A stretch of DNA of 64,000 nucleotides. It comes from Aldehydirespirator sp965220485 (GTDB taxonomy: Bacteria > Actinomycetota > Acidimicrobiia > Acidimicrobiales > Aldehydirespiratoraceae). Below the pieces are notes generated by a model, which saw only the letters and a program-made list of their open reading frames with translations, had not been told where the DNA came from and did not search any database. A program made the position numbers and the translations under genes. Each line of letters starts with the position of its first letter. The first letter of the stretch is position 1. Positions 28,731 through 37,821 of this stretch are shown one piece after another. The stretch covers positions 3,782,001 through 3,846,000 of the forward strand of contig OZ244832.1 in NCBI GenBank assembly GCA_965220485.1, in the 5' to 3' direction.

Positions 28731-28880
28731 GCCTCCGAACCATGAGAACGGGATGAGGCAGCGCGCAACGCCGAGCTAGCTGAGATAGTCATGTAGCTCC
28801 TGCGCTGCACCGGGGGGCGTGCTCGAACCCACCCAGTCTCCCACACGGGTACGACCGGGGCACCGTGTTAAGAGCCTGCC

Positions 28881-29129
28881 CTACCACTCGTTCGGGTCTT
28901 TGTGGAGCTTGTCGCACCAGAGGTCGGTCTGGAGTCCCTTCTCCAGACGTGCGATTACGGAGAGTGTTCCCCAGGACTCGCCACGCATCAGCCTGCTGAG
29001 GGCGTCGGGGGAGATACCCGACCGCTTCGCCATCGACTTCTGGGTCGTGTAGTTCTCGCGCTTGTACTTGTGCAGTCGCTCCGCTATGCGCCTGATGATT
29101 TCGGCTTCCATCGGAGCGGTACTGATCAT
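28881..29129 (-). CDS. Small XRE-type HTH regulator
   Basis: 82 aa from the ATG at 29129 (GGGGAC upstream); the open frame extends to 29204 without HTH similarity. IIRRIAERLHKYKRENYTTQ then SMAKRSGISPDALSRLMRGE is a helix-turn-helix of the Cro/XRE kind. It lies upstream of the helicase operon on the same strand (151-bp gap) and faces a palindromic site at 29275. It probably controls the defence operon and/or the divergent recombinase-like genes. Confidence 0.75.
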   Translation of the reverse strand: MISTAPMEAEIIRRIAERLHKYKRENYTTQKSMAKRSGISPDALSRLMRGESWGTLSVIARLEKGLQTDLWCDKLHKDPNEW

Positions 29130-29274
29130 GTGTCCCCTGGGCCACGTCTGCCGCTTGGCGAAATGATCGATAGGTCGGGAAGCCAGCCGCGGGTACTTGG
29201 GCATCGGGCGACAACCTAGCGCCCGACACTCGTTGAAGATGGCCTCCTAACGCTGTCACACCCCCCTCCCTAGA

Positions 29275-29312
29275 ATCCGTATATACGGATCAATATACGT
29301 ATTCACGGATCA
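29275..29312. promoter_or_regulatory. Palindromic operator cluster between HTH gene and divergent recombinase-like gene
   Basis: A perfect 16-bp palindrome ATCCGTATATACGGAT (29275-29290) is followed by ATACGTAT (29294-29301) and another ACGGAT half-site. AT-rich symmetric sites in a GC-rich genome, 145 bp upstream of the HTH start, fit a binding array for that regulator. The rest of 29130-29598 shows no gene. Confidence 0.6.
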
Positions 29313-29598
29313 CCTCAGATCAAGACCCTGACCGGGAAGGTGCAGTGCAAGAAATCTTCAAGTGCGGCTCTGACAGCAATAATGCCTGTGAAACTTCCTT
29401 GAATATCTTGAAACTTAATCAGAACTCCGTCTTGGCATCTCCCGTCTTGGCTCTGAGAGACACGCCTCGGTTCCAGTTCCGGTCTCCGCCGCTCACGGTC
29501 ACCCCAACACCTTGGCACTCCTTCCTCCGTCCCGAAATCGCCCGCCGTGACTGGCTCTTTCGAGAGCCGGACACGACGGGCCACCCCGAAGAGCGGCA

Positions 29599-30585
29599 AT
29601 GGCCCCACACAACCAACACCTATCGCACCCAACCCAACTGCGGATACTCACCGAGCGCATCCCACCGCGGGCATGGCTGGCGTTCACCGGGTTGGAGTTG
29701 CGGATGAGCGGCGACCTGACCCTATGGGGCTGGCAGGAGCCGGTGATTGCTGCGTTGCGGGCGCGATACACAACCGAGAGCACCCGCAAGGTGGTGGTAG
29801 GCAACGCCAGGCGACTGTTCCGGGTTGCTGAAGCTCACGGCGTCCGAGAGTGGCACGATCTCACCACAGAGGTAGTAGGCCACTACTGCTGGGCAGCACG
29901 ACCAGACAAGTTGGGTCGCTTCAAGCCAGTCGCTCAGCGCACAGCGCGAAACCGGCAAAGCAGCGCGTTGGCGTGCTTGGAGGCAGCCGGGGAGCTAGGC
30001 GCGCCGATTGACCCCCAGGCGCTCATCGGTGGCCGAATCCCCATGCCACCTACATCGGTGTCGGCTCGCCCTCTCGATTCTGAAGAGGAGCATCTGGCCA
30101 AAAGGCGCGCCGACGCCGGGATCATCGGATCACGGCGGTCGCTGCTGTTCGCCCTGAGTTTCTGTGGTGGTTCCGCAAGAGCTGTCGCTTCTGTGCGAGC
30201 GCGCGACATCGACCTAGCCACGATGGCTGTGACCTTCAAGGACACGCCGAGAACCAACCCCTTGGACAACTGGTCTGCCGAGATCGTGCACCGTTGGTGG
30301 AAGTGCCTGCCAGTGCAGCTCGATCCCGACGAGTTGGTGTGCGTCAAGCCGGGAGCGACTGCGGCCAGTGGTGCGAAGTCCGTGGGAGTTCGTCTCGGCA
30401 ACATCCTGACTGAAGCTGGAATCAGGCACCGGCCCGGCGTGTCAGCAGGTTCCATCAGCCTCACTGGAGCGCGCCATGTGTTCGAGGCACACGGGATCGA
30501 GGCAGCCACCCGATTCTTAGGCAATGTGTCCCTGGATCGCACAGCGGAGGCGCTCAGACACGACTGGCGGGCAACCGATGCCTGA
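29599..30585 (+). CDS. Tyrosine recombinase/integrase-like protein lacking the catalytic Tyr
   Basis: 328 aa. An N-terminal SAM-like domain (TRKVVVGNARRLFRVAEAHG) and a C-terminal catalytic-like domain: SFCGGSARAVASVRARDIDL corresponds to the box I Arg region, and SLTGARHVFEAHGIEAATRFLG to HxLRH...LGH. Where integrases have Tyr (TxxxYxH), this one reads TAEALRHDW, so the nucleophile seems lost, and box II His is Ser/Leu. It may be a domesticated DNA-binding protein or an inactive integrase. It ends inside the next gene (8-bp overlap), so the two are coupled. It is the only integrase-like gene in the island. Confidence 0.65.
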   Translation: MAPHNQHLSHPTQLRILTERIPPRAWLAFTGLELRMSGDLTLWGWQEPVIAALRARYTTESTRKVVVGNARRLFRVAEAHGVREWHDLTTEVVGHYCWAARPDKLGRFKPVAQRTARNRQSSALACLEAAGELGAPIDPQALIGGRIPMPPTSVSARPLDSEEEHLAKRRADAGIIGSRRSLLFALSFCGGSARAVASVRARDIDLATMAVTFKDTPRTNPLDNWSAEIVHRWWKCLPVQLDPDELVCVKPGATAASGAKSVGVRLGNILTEAGIRHRPGVSAGSISLTGARHVFEAHGIEAATRFLGNVSLDRTAEALRHDWRATDA

Positions 30586-32197
30586 GAAGCCGCGCCGTCC
30601 GACCTTCAACACTGATCTGACGCCTGTCGGTGTCAAAGACTTGAAGCCCGTCTATGAAGATAACGAGCAGGAACCAAGCGATCCGAAGGACAGTAACAGC
30701 ACCAGCCGAAAATATACACGTCAACAACAGATGAGTTTCGCTCAGGAGGGAGAAGCCATTGCTTCCTACGCACCGATCTACGAGCGAGCCAACGCGTACT
30801 TGGAGCGCGAATCACTCGTGACGCTCTTGGGACGACGAAGAGAATGCACAGCAAATGACATATTCTTCGCTCACGCTTACAGAAAGCTCTTTCGGAGTGA
30901 ACTCAGAGCGTTCAAGGAGCTAGGTGACATTGATAACTGGAACAGGTTTCGGAGAGCAGCAGAAGAAGCGTTCCCTGACGACGAAACGAGACGCCTTTCA
31001 AAGAAGCCGCCCTCTCGTGGACAATACCGACGATTCACGAAGCGACATATTTTCGGCAACCCGGACGAGTTGATGCTGTTGGATGACAACTGCATCGAAG
31101 CCGCCGTCAAGGCAGCATCGCACATCGGTCTGCTCGACTCTGGAGAAGGCTCATTCAACCAGCCGGATAAGACACGAGTCGGGTATGGCGACACCAGCTT
31201 CTTCAGGAGCCTGTTCAACGCGAGCCGTGAAGAAGCAACCGACAAAGAAACTGGCGAGATCATTCGCCAGTTCGACCCTGACGCTCACCCTCACACAGGC
31301 AATAACGAGAACGAGAAGGGTTCACAGGGCTTCACCGTGAAACTTCTTGGAGTACGCAATGGCTACCCTAACGAGCGCATCCCCCTCGTGTTGACCCTCA
31401 AAGAACCCGGAGTTGGCGAAGCCGAAGACTTCGTGAACACCGTCGAAATGATGATCAGGAAGCACCCTGCTGTGCGGAACGGGATGATCGGAGTCGCCTA
31501 CGACATGGCGCTGCGGCCGGTGCATCTGGACAGGCTCTATCGGTTGGGTGTCATCCCGTTCATCAAGGTCACTCTAACCAGTAGAGGCGAGATCGCTGTT
31601 GTTACCCTCTACGACCAAGAGTTCAACCTGTCCAACGGTACTACCGTTACTGTGACTGTTGATCTCGTGGATGGCACGCCTTGTGTCAGCTTCGTGGACG
31701 GCGAAGGAGACTACTACTATCAGCCGTTGCGTCGGGTTCGCACGAATCGCCAAAAGAACGATGCCCCAATTGATGAGGAACTCGACGCCTTCAGATGGTA
31801 CGGCATGTGGGAGGTGCCGGAGAACCCGCTGCTAAACGAACTCGTGGGAGCAACATCCAGAATCCGTTTAGACAGCACCCAAGAGGAGATCGAGCAAGAA
31901 ACCGGCAAACGGACCAACGCCCTACGAGCCTTCCCGCCCTCCGATCCCTCCTTTCCGAAGGTCTTCGGGGTCAGGGAGGACGCGGAGAGCCTGTTCAACA
32001 ACCTCAAGACGCCGTTGATCCATCGCCGTGTGCCCTGCGTCGGGAGGGATCGGCTTCGAGTCGATCTGCTCGGCTCGCAAATGGTCGCAGTAATCAGGGC
32101 GCTCATTGCATGGCATGAACGGACGGGCGGTGACGTGTCAGCCTTCTTCGGGAACCGGTGCCCCCTGCCTAGAGACGCACCACACGACTGCGCTTGA
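30578..32197 (+). CDS. Putative DDE-transposase-like protein coupled to the recombinase-like gene
   Basis: 539 aa from the ATG at 30578, which overlaps the previous stop by 8 bp. N-terminal basic region; a central YGDTSFFRSLF may hold the first Asp, VAYDMALRPVHLDRLYRLG looks like the DxxY/F segment of IS4/IS1634-type DDE folds, and the C-terminal DAESLFNNLKTPL and LLGSQMVAVIRALIAWHE resemble the E-containing ExxW/F helix and tail. It has no flanking inverted repeats, so it is not a plain insertion sequence. Assignment is tentative; GC is lower than in core genes. Confidence 0.45.
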   Translation: MPEKPRRPTFNTDLTPVGVKDLKPVYEDNEQEPSDPKDSNSTSRKYTRQQQMSFAQEGEAIASYAPIYERANAYLERESLVTLLGRRRECTANDIFFAHAYRKLFRSELRAFKELGDIDNWNRFRRAAEEAFPDDETRRLSKKPPSRGQYRRFTKRHIFGNPDELMLLDDNCIEAAVKAASHIGLLDSGEGSFNQPDKTRVGYGDTSFFRSLFNASREEATDKETGEIIRQFDPDAHPHTGNNENEKGSQGFTVKLLGVRNGYPNERIPLVLTLKEPGVGEAEDFVNTVEMMIRKHPAVRNGMIGVAYDMALRPVHLDRLYRLGVIPFIKVTLTSRGEIAVVTLYDQEFNLSNGTTVTVTVDLVDGTPCVSFVDGEGDYYYQPLRRVRTNRQKNDAPIDEELDAFRWYGMWEVPENPLLNELVGATSRIRLDSTQEEIEQETGKRTNALRAFPPSDPSFPKVFGVREDAESLFNNLKTPLIHRRVPCVGRDRLRVDLLGSQMVAVIRALIAWHERTGGDVSAFFGNRCPLPRDAPHDCA

Positions 32198-32384
32198 CCG
32201 CCCTTATCGCTCCCCTCCCGGTAACAACGCCGACCTAGCGCGTCCCTGCACGCCCGATACAGCGAAATCGCTGCTCCAGCGGCCTCCATAGCCTAGGAAC
32301 GGTAGCCTCAACCCCTAGGAGACTGCTGAGTAATTCGGGTCGGGGTGCTCGCGATCGTGTGGGGGGTGTGGGAGAATCGGGGGC

Positions 32385-33449
32385 ATGCAGGGAACTGAGA
32401 AGCCGGATCGGGAACTGTTGGACGCGCTGGGGTTGTGCGGGGCTCTGGTGGGTGAGGGGTCGGTGCATCGGTTCTTGGCCGAGCACCGCCTGAGGCTGTT
32501 TGCTGACGGGTTGTTCGCGGATCTGTTCGGGCCGCGTGGGCGGCCGTCGGTGCCGGGGTCGGTGATCGCGGTGGTGATGGTGTTGCAGGCGCTGGAGGGG
32601 TGCTCTGACCGCGAGGCGCTGGAGCGGTTGCGCTGTGATGTGCGCTGGAAGGCCGCGGCGGGTCTCAGCATCGACGACGGGGGCTTCGACGCGAGCGTGT
32701 TGACGCTGTGGCGCCAGAGGCTGCGGGCCAGTGAGCGCCCCGAGCGGATCTTCGACGCGGTGCGCGAGGTGGCCGCTGAGTGCGGGGCGCTGTCGAAGAG
32801 GACGCGGCGGGCGCTGGACTCCACGGTGCTGTATGACGCGGTGGCGACCCAGGACACGGTCACGATGGTCTCAGCTCAGATACGGCGTGTGCGCCGCCTG
32901 GCGCCGCGTGCGGCCGCGGTGGCGCTGGGCCATGGCTACGACAGCCGGGCCAAGCCGGTGTGCGACTGGGGCGATCCCGATGAGCGGTCCTGGCTCATAG
33001 ACGAGATGGTCACAGACGCCCGTGCGGTGCTCGACGCGCTCGAGGGCTCAGAGCTCACAGAGGAGCAGGCCGAGGCGGCGGCGCTGCTGGCGGTGGTGGC
33101 CGGCCAGGACGTCGAGGCCGACCCGGCGGTGCCGGGTCGCTGGCGCATAGCGCGCCGCGTGGCGCCGGGGCGGGTGATATCGACGGTGGACCCCGAGGCC
33201 CGCCACGCCCGCAAGTCCCGCTCGCAGCGCCGCGACGGCTACAAGGCCCACATCTGCGCCGAGCCCGACACCGGGCTCATCACCGCAGCAGAGCTCACCA
33301 CAGCAGACACATCAGACGCCCGAGTCGGCCCCCGCCTCCTCAACAACGATCCCACAGCCCCCCACAACACCACCGACACCGCCACCACCGACACCACCGC
33401 CGACACCGCCGCCGACACCGCCGACACCGCCGACACCGACACCGACACC
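32385..33449 (+). pseudogene. IS1182-family transposase, 5' part
   Basis: 355 codons until the IS3 insertion, after which a TGA follows. It contains the N-terminal DUF772-like region (FADLFGPRGRPSVPGSVIAV), the first catalytic Asp in RRALDSTVLYDAVATQD, and the start of the second block (RRDGYKAHICAEPDTGLI). It ends in a low-complexity Asp-Thr repeat encoded by GACACC/GCCGACACC units. Excising the IS3 element with one ACC target copy restores an open frame of 573 codons with the 3' part, so the break is due only to that insertion. Confidence 0.88.
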
Positions 33450-33479
33450 TGAGCTTCCCCCCGAATCGTGGAGGGTTGG

Positions 33480-34358
33480 TTAGGCTGCGTTGGCTAGTTC
33501 GTAGTCTGTTGGGCTGAGCATGTTGTTGGTGGAGTGTAGGCGTTTGGTGTTGTACCAGGTGTCGATCCAGGCGGCGATGTCGGCTCGGGCCTGGTCTCGG
33601 GTGCGGTAGCGGCGCCGTGAGATGCGTTCGTGCTCGAGGGTGGAGAAGAACGACTCGGCGGCGGCGTTGTCCAGCGCGCAGCCCACGCGCCCCATCGACT
33701 GGGTGACCCCGAGGCGTCGGCACGCTTCGGCGAACGCGTCGGAGGTGTATTGTGATCCTTTGTCGGTGTGGAAGATCACCCCGGCCACGTCGCCGCCTCT
33801 GGCCGCGGCGGCCATGTTGATCGCCGCGGTGGCGAGCTCGGCGGTCGGGTAGGAGTCGGACTGCGCGAAGCCGAGCATCCGCCGGCTGAACAGGTCCTCG
33901 ACGGTGGCGAGGAACACGGGCCCCTCGCCGGTGTCGATCTGCTTGAAGTCCCCGACCCACTTGTGGTCGGGCCGCTGGGCGCTGAAGTCCCGCCTGAGCA
34001 GGTCAGGCACCACAGCGGCGGCCTTGTCGGGCCGGGTCAGGCCCCGCCGCCGACGGCGGGGAGGGCGTCCTTGCAGGCCCTGGCGGGCCATGGAGGCCTC
34101 CACGGTCTTCTTGGACACGGCCAGGCCGTCGCGGCGAAGCTGGGCGCGCACCCGCGGCGAGCCGTAGGTCCCCCCGGAGGCGTCGAAGCAGGCCTTGACT
34201 GCCGCGTCGACGCCGGCGCGGCGCCGCTGCGCGGGCGTCGGGGGCCGGTTGCGCCACTTGTAGAACGTCGACTCCGCGACGCCCAGCGCCCGGCAGGCGA
34301 CCGCGTGGGGCACTCCGTGGTCGGTCCTCTGGGCCGCGATATGCGCTGAGACGCTCAT
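33480..34358 (-). CDS. IS3-family transposase OrfB (DDE integrase domain)
   Basis: 292 aa from the ATG at 34358, which overlaps the orfA stop (ATGA); an upstream in-frame GTG at 34379 would overlap more. HTH_21-like segment (YGSPRVRAQLRRDGLAVSKK) and rve domain with DDE: D in WVGDFKQIDT, D in FHTDKGSQYTS, E in DNAAAESFFSTLEHE. All catalytic residues are present, so it can be active. Confidence 0.93.
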   Translation of the reverse strand: MSVSAHIAAQRTDHGVPHAVACRALGVAESTFYKWRNRPPTPAQRRRAGVDAAVKACFDASGGTYGSPRVRAQLRRDGLAVSKKTVEASMARQGLQGRPPRRRRRGLTRPDKAAAVVPDLLRRDFSAQRPDHKWVGDFKQIDTGEGPVFLATVEDLFSRRMLGFAQSDSYPTAELATAAINMAAAARGGDVAGVIFHTDKGSQYTSDAFAEACRRLGVTQSMGRVGCALDNAAAESFFSTLEHERISRRRYRTRDQARADIAAWIDTWYNTKRLHSTNNMLSPTDYELANAA

Positions 34359-34645
34359 CGCGTTGCCTCCTTGACCCACAGGACCACCGATCGTTTGAGC
34401 ACATCACGCTCCATCTCCAGCTCGGCGCAGCGGCGGCGCAGCCGCACCAGCTCGGCTCTGTCGTCGGCGCTGAGGCCCTCGGCCTCGCCCCGCTCGATGC
34501 GGTCCCTGCGGACCCAGTTGCCCAGAACCCCCGCGCCGATCCCGAGCTCGCGGGCGATCTCAGCGATCGGCCTTCGCGTCTCCCGGACGATCCGCACAGC
34601 ACCGGCTCTGAACTCCGGATCGTACTTGCGTCGTGGTTGTGACAT
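34355..34645 (-). CDS. IS3-family transposase OrfA (HTH)
   Basis: 96 aa. RRKYDPEFRAGAVRIVRET, PIAEIARELGIGAGVLGNWV is the standard HTH of IS3 OrfA, followed by a leucine-zipper-like region (LRRRCAELEMERDVLKRSV). It overlaps orfB by 4 bp. Whether the fusion OrfAB forms by frameshifting was not determined. Confidence 0.92.
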   Translation of the reverse strand: MSQPRRKYDPEFRAGAVRIVRETRRPIAEIARELGIGAGVLGNWVRRDRIERGEAEGLSADDRAELVRLRRRCAELEMERDVLKRSVVLWVKEATR

Positions 34646-34691
34646 AGCGTCTCCTCATAGACGATGTCTCCACGATTCGGGGGGATACCCA

Positions 34692-35351
34692 ACCGCCGAC
34701 ACCGACACCGACACCGACGCCGCCGACGCCGACACCGACGCCGAGACCGGCGACGCCGACACCGACGCCGAGACCGGCGACAGCGATGCCGTCTTGGGGG
34801 CTGGGGGGTTCGTGGGGCTGGTGCTGGCCGACTCCGCCTACGCGTCGGGCGAGGCGCTCGACGCGTTCGAGGGCGCCGGCTACGCCACCGCCATCAAGCC
34901 CATCGACCCCAGGCCGCGCATCAAAGGGGGCTTCACCCGAGACGACTTCACCATCGACACCGACGCCCAGACCGTGACCTGCCCCGCCGGGCACACCAAA
35001 GCCGTCACCTCCGGCGCGGCCCGCTTCGGCGCGCTGTGCGGCGGCTGCCCCCTGCGCGCCCGCTGCACCACCTCGCGCTCCGGGCGCAGCGTCACCGTCG
35101 ACGCACACCACGCGCGCCGCCAAGCCAACAAGACCCGCTGGGCCCAGCCCGCAACCCAGGCCGCCTACCGACAGCACCGCCCCATGGCCGAGAGATCCAT
35201 CGCGTGGCTCACCCGCAACAAAGCCAGACGCGTCCCCTACCGAGGCGTCGCCGCCAACCACCTCTGGCTCACCACCAGAGCCGCCGCCGTCAACCTCGTG
35301 CGCCTCACCAACCTCGGCGTCACCCACACAGGCGGCGCATTCACCCTCTGA
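34692..35351 (+). pseudogene. IS1182-family transposase, 3' part
   Basis: Continues the interrupted transposase in frame: the rest of the Asp-Thr/Asp-Ala repeat, then LVLADSAYASGEALDAF with the second catalytic Asp, a zinc-like cysteine group (CGGCPLRARCTT), and RPMAERSIAWLTRNKARR with the catalytic Glu. It has no start of its own. The ends and catalytic residues are intact, so loss of function results only from the IS3 insertion. Confidence 0.88.
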
Positions 35352-35526
35352 GCCCCGGCGGCAGCGCCGCGCGCCCGGGCCCGCACCAACCACAGCACCC
35401 CACCACCCCGAACCCCGCCGACCGACCCCGCCGACCCCGCCCGACACCCGGTCGCCGCACCAGTTGCTCAGCAGTCTCCTAGCGTGATGCCGGAAGGGAA
35501 TTACGCGCCACAATACGATCCAGTCC

Positions 35527-35604
<78 letters not shown>

Positions 35605-36004
35605 CCAAACTAAGAGGTCAAAGTACATTTCTTGCGGATACGCAGAGTCCGCTGAGATGCCCAGAGACCAATCTTCTAACGGATCTTCTAACGTACACTG
35701 TCGCACAGAACGGCACTCGACAACAGATCGCGACCCTCGACGGCCGGAGAACGGGATCTTGAGGCCACCCCTTGGCGGGACAATAGGGGGCTGCGGAACA
35801 GTGCCGCGCATTGATGGACCGGTGGGCGCTTCACGTCCGCATGCCGGTGCAGACCGGCACATCGCGTTGCACGTCACAACCGTGCACCCTGCCCACCTGT
35901 ACGACGTCGAAGACACCGACCCGCTACGACTGGGCGACTAGTTCGGTCCAGGCGGCTTCGTCGGGTCGTAGACGGCGGCGTAGGCGCATGCTGGCCAGGG
36001 ACCC
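35605..36004. other. Rearranged stretch between tRNA-Thr and the truncated methylase
   Basis: Holds the second arm-type motif (35673-35696, two direct CTTCTAACG units). Its last about 70 bp on the minus strand read SLASMRLRRRLRPDEAAWTE before a stop, the C-terminal tail of an unidentified gene abutting the methylase fragment. No intact gene seen. The methylase reading frame is closed by a TAG near 35981, so a deletion or rearrangement junction lies around 36.0 kb. Confidence 0.5.
35673..35696 (+). repeat. Arm-type integrase site motif next to the right att core
   Basis: 24 bp identical to the complement of 8802-8825, 68 bp downstream of the core. It contains CTTCTAACG twice. Confidence 0.6.
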
Positions 36005-36031
36005 GATACGGCCTTCAACGTCCTCAGATCA

Positions 36032-37816
36032 TTGACCGTGTGCGACCCAACCGTTGGGTCCGGCGCGTTCCTGTTCGCAGCGCTGGAAGTGCTCGACCCG
36101 CTTTACGAAGCGGTGCTTGGGCGTGCATCCGAACTTCACGACAAGAGCGGTGACGGCCAGCTTGCTGACTGCCTCACACAAGCTCGACGACACCACAGCG
36201 AACGGTACTGGATGCTGAAGACCCTATGTCTCAACAACCTCTACGGCGTTGACCTCATGGACGAGGCTCCCGAGATAGCGAAGCTCCGTCTCTTCTTGAA
36301 GCTCGCCGCCCAGATAGACGACGCATCGTTAGTGGAACCCCTCCCCGACCTCGACTTCAACATCAAGAGCGGCAATCTGCTCGTGGGCATAGCTGACAGC
36401 CAAGATGCTGAAACGCGACTCGCTGGAGGACAACTCGATTTGGGTGGTGAAGTCGGAGAAATCAAGGCTGTAGCTGAGCGGGTAGCTGATGCATACGACG
36501 AGTTCACCGAGATTCAATCAACTGATACTGGGAATAGCGACCACACATCAGCCAAGCAGACATTAGCAACTGAGCTTCAAGCTGCAAGAGGGTTGGCTGA
36601 TGCTCTACTACACAAGAAGCGTGACGAACTTGAAACATTCGAGTCTTGGCGAGAGTCACATCGCCCATTTCATTGGTTCGTGGAGTTCCCAAGCGTATGG
36701 CGCAGTGGTGGCTTCGATGTAGTCATTGGGAATCCCCCCTATATAAAGACAAGCAACGTCAGCGGATATGTGTGGAAGGGATTCAAGACTCAAGAATGTC
36801 CCGATCTGTACGCAGTCTGCTTAGAGCGGGCGTGCTCGCTGCTAAACGACGAGGGTCGTGTGGCAATGATCGTCATGCACTCACTCTGCTTTAGTTGGAA
36901 GTTTCAAACTTTGCGTTCGCACCTTTCGGTCGTTCTGTCAGACGCTTGGGTGTCTAGCTATTGGGCGGGACGCATGGGCTTGTTTACCGGAGCGAACCCC
37001 CGAAACGCGATTGTTCTTGGGCGAATACGGGCGGATACGACTGATCTAGCCGAGGGAACTATGAGGCGTCGGGCAACACGATGTAATAGGTGGCTTAGTG
37101 AGTCACGCGAGACGCTGTTCGACAAGCTGGAGTATGGAATGATACCGCAGCGTATCGATTGGGCAGCGGCGGGTCACCAATGGGCATTTGCTGATCCAAC
37201 AGTCGTAGAATGGGCGGGGAGGCTGGTTAAATCTAGCGCTCCGTTCATGGACGCTCTAGTTGTTCAGTCAGATTATCAATTGGGATATAAGACGACAGCG
37301 CTATATACCTTACCTGTCTACACAGTGGAACCACCTACTGTGCATCGTGTAACTCGCAAGCCCGCCTCGACTAGTAGCAAGACTACAGGGTGGCTGATGT
37401 TCGAGACTGAAGCAGCAAAGGAGTTAGCGCTTGTGATGTTAGCAGGGCGGTGGGGATTCTTATGGTGGCTTACTTTCTCTGATGAGTTTCACGTTACCCG
37501 AGGCACGCTTTCATCGTTTCCGGGTGATGTAGAGCGTCTCTGCGGGTTGATCGATGGTGCGACTGATGCCCCTGCGTCTGATGTGGAACTTGTTCGAGAC
37601 CTATTGGAGATGTCAAGAACCCTTCAAGAGGAGATGCCCCGTCATCTAGCATGGATGGTCAAAGCCGGTGTTGATGTTGGTCGCTATGACATGTTCAAAG
37701 TTCGCCAGATCACCGATGAGGCGGATCGGATATTGGCGCGGTTGTGGGGAATCGAGGATGCTTACGAAGCGGCAGGGAACTTGCGTGATCGCACGATATT
37801 CCGAAACAGGGAGTAG
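36032..37816 (+). CDS. Eco57I/PglX-like adenine DNA methylase, N-terminally truncated
   Basis: 594 codons from the GTG at 36032. The visible protein starts directly at SAM motif I (CDPTVGSGAFLFAALEV) and has catalytic NPPY at 234-237 (IGNPPYIKTSN), then a C-terminal target-recognition-like region. Full-length relatives have several hundred residues before motif I, and the homologous frame here begins only near 36005, joined to foreign sequence. The enzyme is therefore probably inactive, or partly so. It is followed after 5 bp by the PLD-helicase, a usual partner in restriction-like systems. Confidence 0.75.
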   Translation: MTVCDPTVGSGAFLFAALEVLDPLYEAVLGRASELHDKSGDGQLADCLTQARRHHSERYWMLKTLCLNNLYGVDLMDEAPEIAKLRLFLKLAAQIDDASLVEPLPDLDFNIKSGNLLVGIADSQDAETRLAGGQLDLGGEVGEIKAVAERVADAYDEFTEIQSTDTGNSDHTSAKQTLATELQAARGLADALLHKKRDELETFESWRESHRPFHWFVEFPSVWRSGGFDVVIGNPPYIKTSNVSGYVWKGFKTQECPDLYAVCLERACSLLNDEGRVAMIVMHSLCFSWKFQTLRSHLSVVLSDAWVSSYWAGRMGLFTGANPRNAIVLGRIRADTTDLAEGTMRRRATRCNRWLSESRETLFDKLEYGMIPQRIDWAAAGHQWAFADPTVVEWAGRLVKSSAPFMDALVVQSDYQLGYKTTALYTLPVYTVEPPTVHRVTRKPASTSSKTTGWLMFETEAAKELALVMLAGRWGFLWWLTFSDEFHVTRGTLSSFPGDVERLCGLIDGATDAPASDVELVRDLLEMSRTLQEEMPRHLAWMVKAGVDVGRYDMFKVRQITDEADRILARLWGIEDAYEAAGNLRDRTIFRNRE

Positions 37817-37821
37817 CTGCC

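Larger units (their letters stand above)
33450..34691 (-). mobile_element. IS3-family element, 1242 bp, nested in the IS1182 transposase
   Basis: Ends match at 21 of 24 positions (TGAGCTTCCCCCCGAATCG at 33450 and the complement ending at 34691). A 3-bp target duplication ACC lies on both sides (33447-33449, 34692-34694). It contains orfA and orfB on the minus strand, both intact. It is the younger insertion of the two. Confidence 0.92.
32319..35478 (+). mobile_element. IS1182-family element, interrupted by an IS3-family element
   Basis: Ends GAGACTGCTGAGTAA (32319-32333) and complement of GAGACTGCTGAGCAA (35464-35478), each flanked by CTAG (32315-32318, 35479-35482) as a palindromic 4-bp target duplication. 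Without the nested element it is 1915 bp counting one ACC. It encodes one transposase in two pieces. Its right end lies 44 bp from the 5' end of the tRNA-Thr, where island order is disturbed. Confidence 0.88.

Noticed and set aside
28790..28885. tRNA gene on the minus strand (TGGTAGGGCAGGCTCTTAAC, GGTTCGAGC)
   Set aside because: The D-arm and T-loop look tRNA-like, but the anticodon, T and acceptor stems do not pair properly; at most a decayed tRNA-like sequence.
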